This document shows, in pieces, positions 59,110 through 64,000 of a stretch of 64,000 bases of DNA. Origin of the DNA: Epiperipatus broadwayi (taxonomy: Eukaryota; Onychophora; Udeonychophora; Euonychophora; Peripatidae); NCBI GenBank assembly GCA_028023455.1, contig JAQFVV010006645.1, positions 186,001 to 250,000 on the forward strand, given 5' to 3'. Each line of letters opens with the position of its first letter. Within the stretch, counting starts at the first letter, position 1. A program made the position numbers and the translations under genes. The notes beneath the pieces are model-generated. The model did not search any database. It saw only the letters and a list, made by a program, of their open reading frames with translations, and was not told where the DNA came from.

Positions 59110-59450
59110 ATTAAGTCATATGATATACGACATGATTTCCTTGCAATTATAAGTTTTGGTCTAAAGGCTTTGGCGATTTTATATTGCTAAAACTATTAGT
59201 ATATGGTGTATTGGAACTTAATTTAGTCCCACTGGATTTGAAGATATGGATATCTGAAAATTTCAGATTTTCAACTTAATAGTTAACTATTAGATAAATG
59301 CTGGGCTTGACCAGGTATTTTTAAATCCAATGCCTAAATATCTTAGTACCTCGCTGATGACAGCCAGAGCTAGAAAGCAGTCTGAGGATAGAGATATTCG
59401 AAAAAGCTTGTTAAGAGCTACTAGCATGCTTATTATATAATATATATAAA
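59110..59450 (+). repeat. Hammerhead-bearing repeat family D, diverged single copy
   Basis: It is collinear with 49210-49560: TTTTATATTGCTAA, then TCTGAAAATTTCAGATTTTC, then a ribozyme motif, then AAGCTTGTT. It is strongly diverged, so an old copy; no tandem partner is seen. Confidence 0.7.
59348..59388 (+). ncRNA. Hammerhead ribozyme motif, family D (covarying copy)
   Basis: Stem I CCTCG pairs with TGAGG (one G-T wobble next to the core). The core is CTGATGA, stem II is AGC-CAGA-GCT, then GAAA, AGCAGT region, cleavage C. Relative to the copy at 49427, stem II has changed from TGC/GCA to AGC/GCT and the core-proximal stem I pair from T-A to G-T, so pairing is kept while sequence differs. Stem III has a G-G mismatch, so this copy may be inactive. 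Confidence 0.65.
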
Positions 59451-61319
59451 GTGAATGTAGATCTATATTGGGTACTTTTTAAGATACCTATTTATATAGT
59501 ATGTACATAAACCCATCTTCATTAATGCAATTTATTATAAATATACAATAAAAAGAGATATATGTTATAATCATCATTTTCAAACAATAATGTTTTATGC
59601 CTCCTTTACTGAATGCCATTTTCCCATTAACTCTCATTATCAATGTAATATTAAAATATAGTAGCAAAACAAAATAAGCAAAGTCCTTAATTATTAATAT
59701 TTTTGACCACTTCTAAATCTTTTACAATCATTATCAAATTTTCACTATTTATAGTACAGTTGGCCTTATTACAGATCATCAACAAAATGTAGCAACATAA
59801 TCTAATTACTTCAATAAAATCATGTTATATCTCAAATTTGAAACTATGTTCATCATCAGGTCAATCTTAAGACTGATTAATTTTATTGAAGTTAATAGTA
59901 TGAAAATATTTTGCCTTGTTATTGACAATTATCTGATTGTTTCACTTACAAATTATTAAAATCATCCATATAAAAAATGATAATAATATTTTATCTGAGG
60001 AAAAAAAGGCAAAAAGGAGCTATTTTCTATTACATTGGAAAATCTGATTATGAAATATTTGCTGCAATCATCCTACTGAAAAATAAATTATCTGGTTGTT
60101 CCAAAGATATCATCTATCATCTTTAGATTCATACTAATAGTAAGAAAAAAGCTATACATTAAATTATATTATTCTTTAATGTCATGTTATAACTAGGTCA
60201 CTCAAATAACTTGAAGAAACTGGTGTTATCATTTCTTTTCAATACAATTAATAAAAGAGCATAAATTATTAACCAAAAAAATAAAGATCATTGAATTAAA
60301 GTTGGTTCATTAATTTTGCACTTAACAGATACATATTTTTTTATCTGCTGACCATGTGATTTTTGTATTATTGGCAGGTTATTTAGTTAATAGATTCATT
60401 ATCTTAATACCCTATCTGAGTCTTTCTTTTCTATGTCAAGAATAGTTGTAATACAAGCATTTCCATTGACATCTTTAAGACATTTTCATTGATATATTAG
60501 AAAAAGTTAAGAGATATCACTATTTCTTTATGCATTTCCCAACCATTCATATTACAGCTCAGGAATATGTTGAAATTTTCTTTGTTTTTCAAAAAAAAAT
60601 TAACTTTAACCATATGCTTAATTGAATGCCACTTTTAAACTGTATCAGAAATATAAATCTATTAAATCTTTACTTTGTCAGTTTACAATTAAAAGAAATA
60701 TACATACTTTTTTAGATAACAGCTGAGTCATTTCTATGTATATTCTAAAATTTTTAAAAATGAAGATGAACTAGCATACAAATAATTATATATATATAGT
60801 TTTCTTATATAAAAGATTTATGACAAGATGTATGACTTTTTAACTTTTGTTCTCTTACTAGGGCACAAATATATTTTAATCTTTTTTTCTGTTTATCCAG
60901 AGTTTCATCATAGATACCTTTAAGAGTTTTCATGAATATTAGTCATTGAAAATTAAATACCAGTCATGCAATTTTTCCATCTAAACTTATATATTTTCAT
61001 TTCACATTTTCTCAATAGAAGAAAGCTCACATCAGGCATACATATTAATTTAGTATGATGAATTTAGATTGTCATCATTTATTTAAGTCAATCACAAAAA
61101 TAATAATGATTGTTATAAGACAAATGAATCAAAAAAATAATATTTTTTAATATTAAAATGACAACACAATTGTTTTAATATATAAACAATAATTTTAAAT
61201 TATTTTAAAATAATCATATTTGTATATGCTATAATTTAAGATGTATATAAAATAAAAATATTACAAGTATTTGAAAACAGGTATTCTTCATGTATCTGGA
61301 GCTTAATTGTAAATATAGG
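59451..61319. other. AT-rich stretch without recognised features
   Basis: No gene or recognisable element is seen. A short (TA)n run lies near 60787-60798. Confidence 0.55.
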
Positions 61320-61470
61320 AGATTTAAACTTAGACTTTCAAGTAACCATGAACTATCCACACTATCTCATACCACCGATACACATGACCACACACATGCA
61401 GAAAAGATAAATAATCATCAATACACGTATTTTGTGCTAAACCAGCACTCATTAGTTGGTCCAGATTAAA
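61320..61470. repeat. Repeat family B, single-arm copy
   Basis: It reads AGACTTTCAAGTAACC, AACTATCCACACTATCTCAT, CGATACACATGACCAC and AAACCAGCACTCATTAGTTG. It matches the left arms at 157-300 and 54931-55090, but no inverted partner is present here. Confidence 0.7.
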
Positions 61471-61689
61471 ATGCATATTATAAATAAATAAATATAGAAC
61501 TACTGAATAATTCAAAAAATATACAAATCATTGCATATACTTTTATAAATCTCCAGTAAAAAGTGAAAACTAAGGATAATAAAAATGCATATTTTTAAAA
61601 TAAACTAAAAATAATGTTGAAATATTAATAATAATAAACAGCCACACAAAAAAGACTTTCAATTCCAGCAAAAAAAAAAGATAAGAGAA

Positions 61690-62070
61690 AGAGAAAAAAC
61701 TACTTTAAAAATGAATTTTGCAATGACTGTACAACAATTTTAATCGCAAATACACCCACCTATATATAGAGCATGCTGATCCAATTTTCTGTTTATGTGT
61801 TATTTTACAATGTTGTATTTTAGCAGAAAACTTTCCATATTGAAATACTTCAACACCACATCTAATTTTAGCTCTCCAATGTATCCTATTCTCTGCCAAA
61901 TATTCCCAATTGAAACAATTGACATTGCACTTCTTTAGAATGTTGAGATAATCCTTATAACCTAAATGGGATCTACTTTTCCTATGAATCCCATGTTCAA
62001 GTTCAGACTAAAATGGCTTTTAGGATGTCTTACATTGTTCATTTGTTTTACATGTCCACATACACAAAAT
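61690..62070 (-). pseudogene. 3' end of a decayed non-LTR retrotransposon ORF
   Basis: Minus-strand reading gives GHVKQMNNVRHPKSHFSLNL, then GKVDPI, a frame change near 61957, then GYKDYLNILKKCNVNCFNWE, YLAENRIHWRAKI and RCGVE. This matches the pattern G-H-V-x-R-M...P...L-x-x-G-x-R..G-R-P-x-x-R-Y-K-D...W-E-x-L-A-x-D-R-x-x-W-R found downstream of the reverse transcriptase in many invertebrate LINE-type polyproteins. The RT itself is not in view, as expected for a 5'-truncated copy. Confidence 0.7.
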
Positions 62071-64000
62071 ATTGCTAATACTAAAGTGTAATATCAAATG
62101 GATCACTTTTTTTTATTTCTGAATATGTATTTAATAAAAACTGTTATTTTTTAAAATCCAAGCAAGACTATTATATTCTATGAATAAACCTGTTTAATAA
62201 ACTAACCAATAAGGTTAAGATCTTTATCATATTTTATTTAAAATTTCTTAATATTTTTGACATCATTGTTAAGACTAACATTTTTATTTTACTATTAAAA
62301 TGCACACTCTTTCAGCCAATCTTTATATTACACAACTCATATATTCAAGCAGATCATTTTTAATTAGTTCTATCTTTTGCATAGAAATGTTCCAAATGAT
62401 TTAAATTTAAACCCGTTAAAAGTTTCATTTTCTGAATAAAATATGCATTTCTAAGACTCTACTAATTATGAACACTTATCTTATGATAAAAATTATTTCA
62501 AATTCCTTGCTAAACTTCTGAATTGTTCTCTACCTGTGGCAGTTTTAATGGACATTAACAATTTGCAGTGAATATCAACCATAATCTTCATGACAAATAA
62601 AAGAAAAATGTGGCCATTTTATTTAAGAATTGCAGATTTGGTAGTCAGCTTAGTTTTTAATAAGAAAGCTATTAACCTATAATATTTATTTAATAAAACA
62701 TTGGAAGAATATAAAACACATAACTCCGTACATATTTTGTAATCTTAAAACCACATGGATGGCTAGTAATGTCCTTCTGTTTGAAGAGATTAAATGGTTT
62801 CAAAACAAACAGTGAACAGGTCACATATTTCCAGTAGAAATGTATTATAGAGGATGGCAGAATTTAGTGATCTTTTCATAAAAGTAACTACATAAATAAT
62901 ATTTACTAAGGTAATAAACGTAAAGCATGTGCGTTTGAAAATGCCTTAGTAAATATTACTTATATAATCAATGTGCGTTAAATAAATTTATAGTTACAAC
63001 TACATAAATGTAAAATTAAATGTAGGTGACAATAAAATCTGAAACTCTATTGATTAAAAAATGAAAAATGTGGGTAAATATATCAATAAGAGTCATACCT
63101 AAAGATTTACTTTTAAACAAATAGGTAATATTTAGCAACTGTACTTTCCAAAAATAAAGAAATATTACAAAGTGTTCAATTCTACCAAACTTATACTATT
63201 CAAGTTAATATGAAAATCTTAAAAGCACTGAACCAGTTTTTAGCAGATTACTGCCAGCATCATGATGCTGAATGAAACTGCACTGTTAAAATATGCATAT
63301 ATAATAGCAAAGACCAATATGTAAATCAGGCACTGTATATAAATTAGATGTTCCATTTTTTTGATAATGGTGCAGAGGAATATTTTCTCTTAATGAAATG
63401 AGAATTCCTTGCAATAGCCTAAGCCTTTTATATTTTCCTTTACTGTCATCCATCTCAGCACAAATTGTTCTTACATTGGAGGAAGGCAAGATATGTCCCT
63501 TAGCTAGCTCATAATCAATAGAAATTAATGTGTATTCATGATTTAATTTAGCTTTATTGCATTAATATGTTTGCTGGTTGATTCTCATTGATCTGTTAGC
63601 ACAAAATTCACTATAATACACAAATATAGCAGTGTCAAGAGTGATGAGAGAAAATACTCCCCAGATCATATTCATGCCCTGCCCTGTCCTATAGCTCTGT
63701 GTATTATGGTGAATCTCATGGTAACAGATCAAAGAAAGACACCCAGCACATGTGTTCATACAATAAGGCTAAATTACAAATCGAGCTTTTTTGATCACAA
63801 GCTAGCTATCCAATATACATTTTCTCCCTCCAATGTAAGGACAATATGTGCCAAGAAGAATAATAGGAAAAAGGAAATATAAAAAGAACTGGGATATTGC
63901 AAGGGATCTCATTCCATTATTACAAAAGATTCCTGTGTCCCATTATAAAAAAAAAGTATCATTTAAGTTACATATGGTGCCTGTTTTCCATATTGGTCTT
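62071..64000. other. AT-rich stretch, end of window
   Basis: No gene is firmly recognised. 63240-64000 is somewhat less AT-rich and holds two minus-strand ORFs of 65-67 codons with no recognised domain. One (63562-63759) has a hydrophobic run (MIWGVFSLITLDTAIFVYY). It was considered as a possible upstream synaptotagmin membrane exon, but splice signals and homology do not support it. Confidence 0.4.

Noticed and set aside
63562-63759. Minus-strand ORF with a hydrophobic run, considered as a synaptotagmin membrane exon
   Set aside because: No matching splice phase or recognisable synaptotagmin linker; it may be chance.

Overview
This is a eukaryotic window, very AT-rich and non-coding over most of its length, with (TA)n tracts, tRNA-derived SINEs, foldback elements and relics of several retro- and DNA-transposon classes. 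The only host gene with firm support is a synaptotagmin on the minus strand. Three exons are visible: second part of C2A (55970-56271), start of C2B (37261-37381) and rest of C2B with the stop codon (7569-7867). Their splice phases agree, and they are separated by introns of about 18.6 kb and 29.4 kb. The C2B domain looks most like synaptotagmin-12. The N-terminus, membrane segment and start of C2A are not visible and probably lie beyond 64000. The genome type fits a metazoan with large repeat-filled introns. A mollusc, perhaps a cephalopod, is my best guess, but the sequence does not prove it.

Layout. 1-7.5 kb lies downstream of the gene and holds foldback repeats and a decayed Penelope-like retroelement (2838-4970) with inverted terminal arms, a reverse transcriptase tail and a frameshifted GIY-YIG domain. 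7.6-37.3 kb is the last intron. It contains a SINE, a foldback cluster, a Merlin-type transposase relic, a very young Ty3/gypsy LTR retrotransposon (16461-24774, sense with the host gene, intact 1233-aa polyprotein), a 500-N assembly gap, a decayed gag-like ORF and a tandem repeat array. 37.4-56 kb is the next intron. It contains a pogo/Tigger-like MITE, an unrecognised ORF ending at a splice donor-like site, repeats, a SINE with perfect target duplication, a second Merlin relic and an 827-bp palindrome. 56.3-64 kb holds a non-autonomous hAT element with an 8-bp target duplication and a decayed non-LTR retrotransposon 3' end.

The most interesting signal is RNA-based. Three sequence-unrelated dispersed repeat families carry type-I hammerhead ribozyme layouts: stem I, CTGANGA, stem II, GAAA, a very short stem III, cleavage C, stem I. 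The copies are at 27459-27500(-), 38776-38816, 47823-47864, 33731-33775(-), 49427-49469 and 59348-59388. Two of these families also occur as partial head-to-tail tandems of about 350-420 bp units, the layout expected of retrozymes (non-autonomous, circular-RNA-based retroelements). The Penelope-like element in the same window has a related but degenerate motif. This suggests, by inference only, that a Penelope-type reverse transcriptase could be the mobilising partner.
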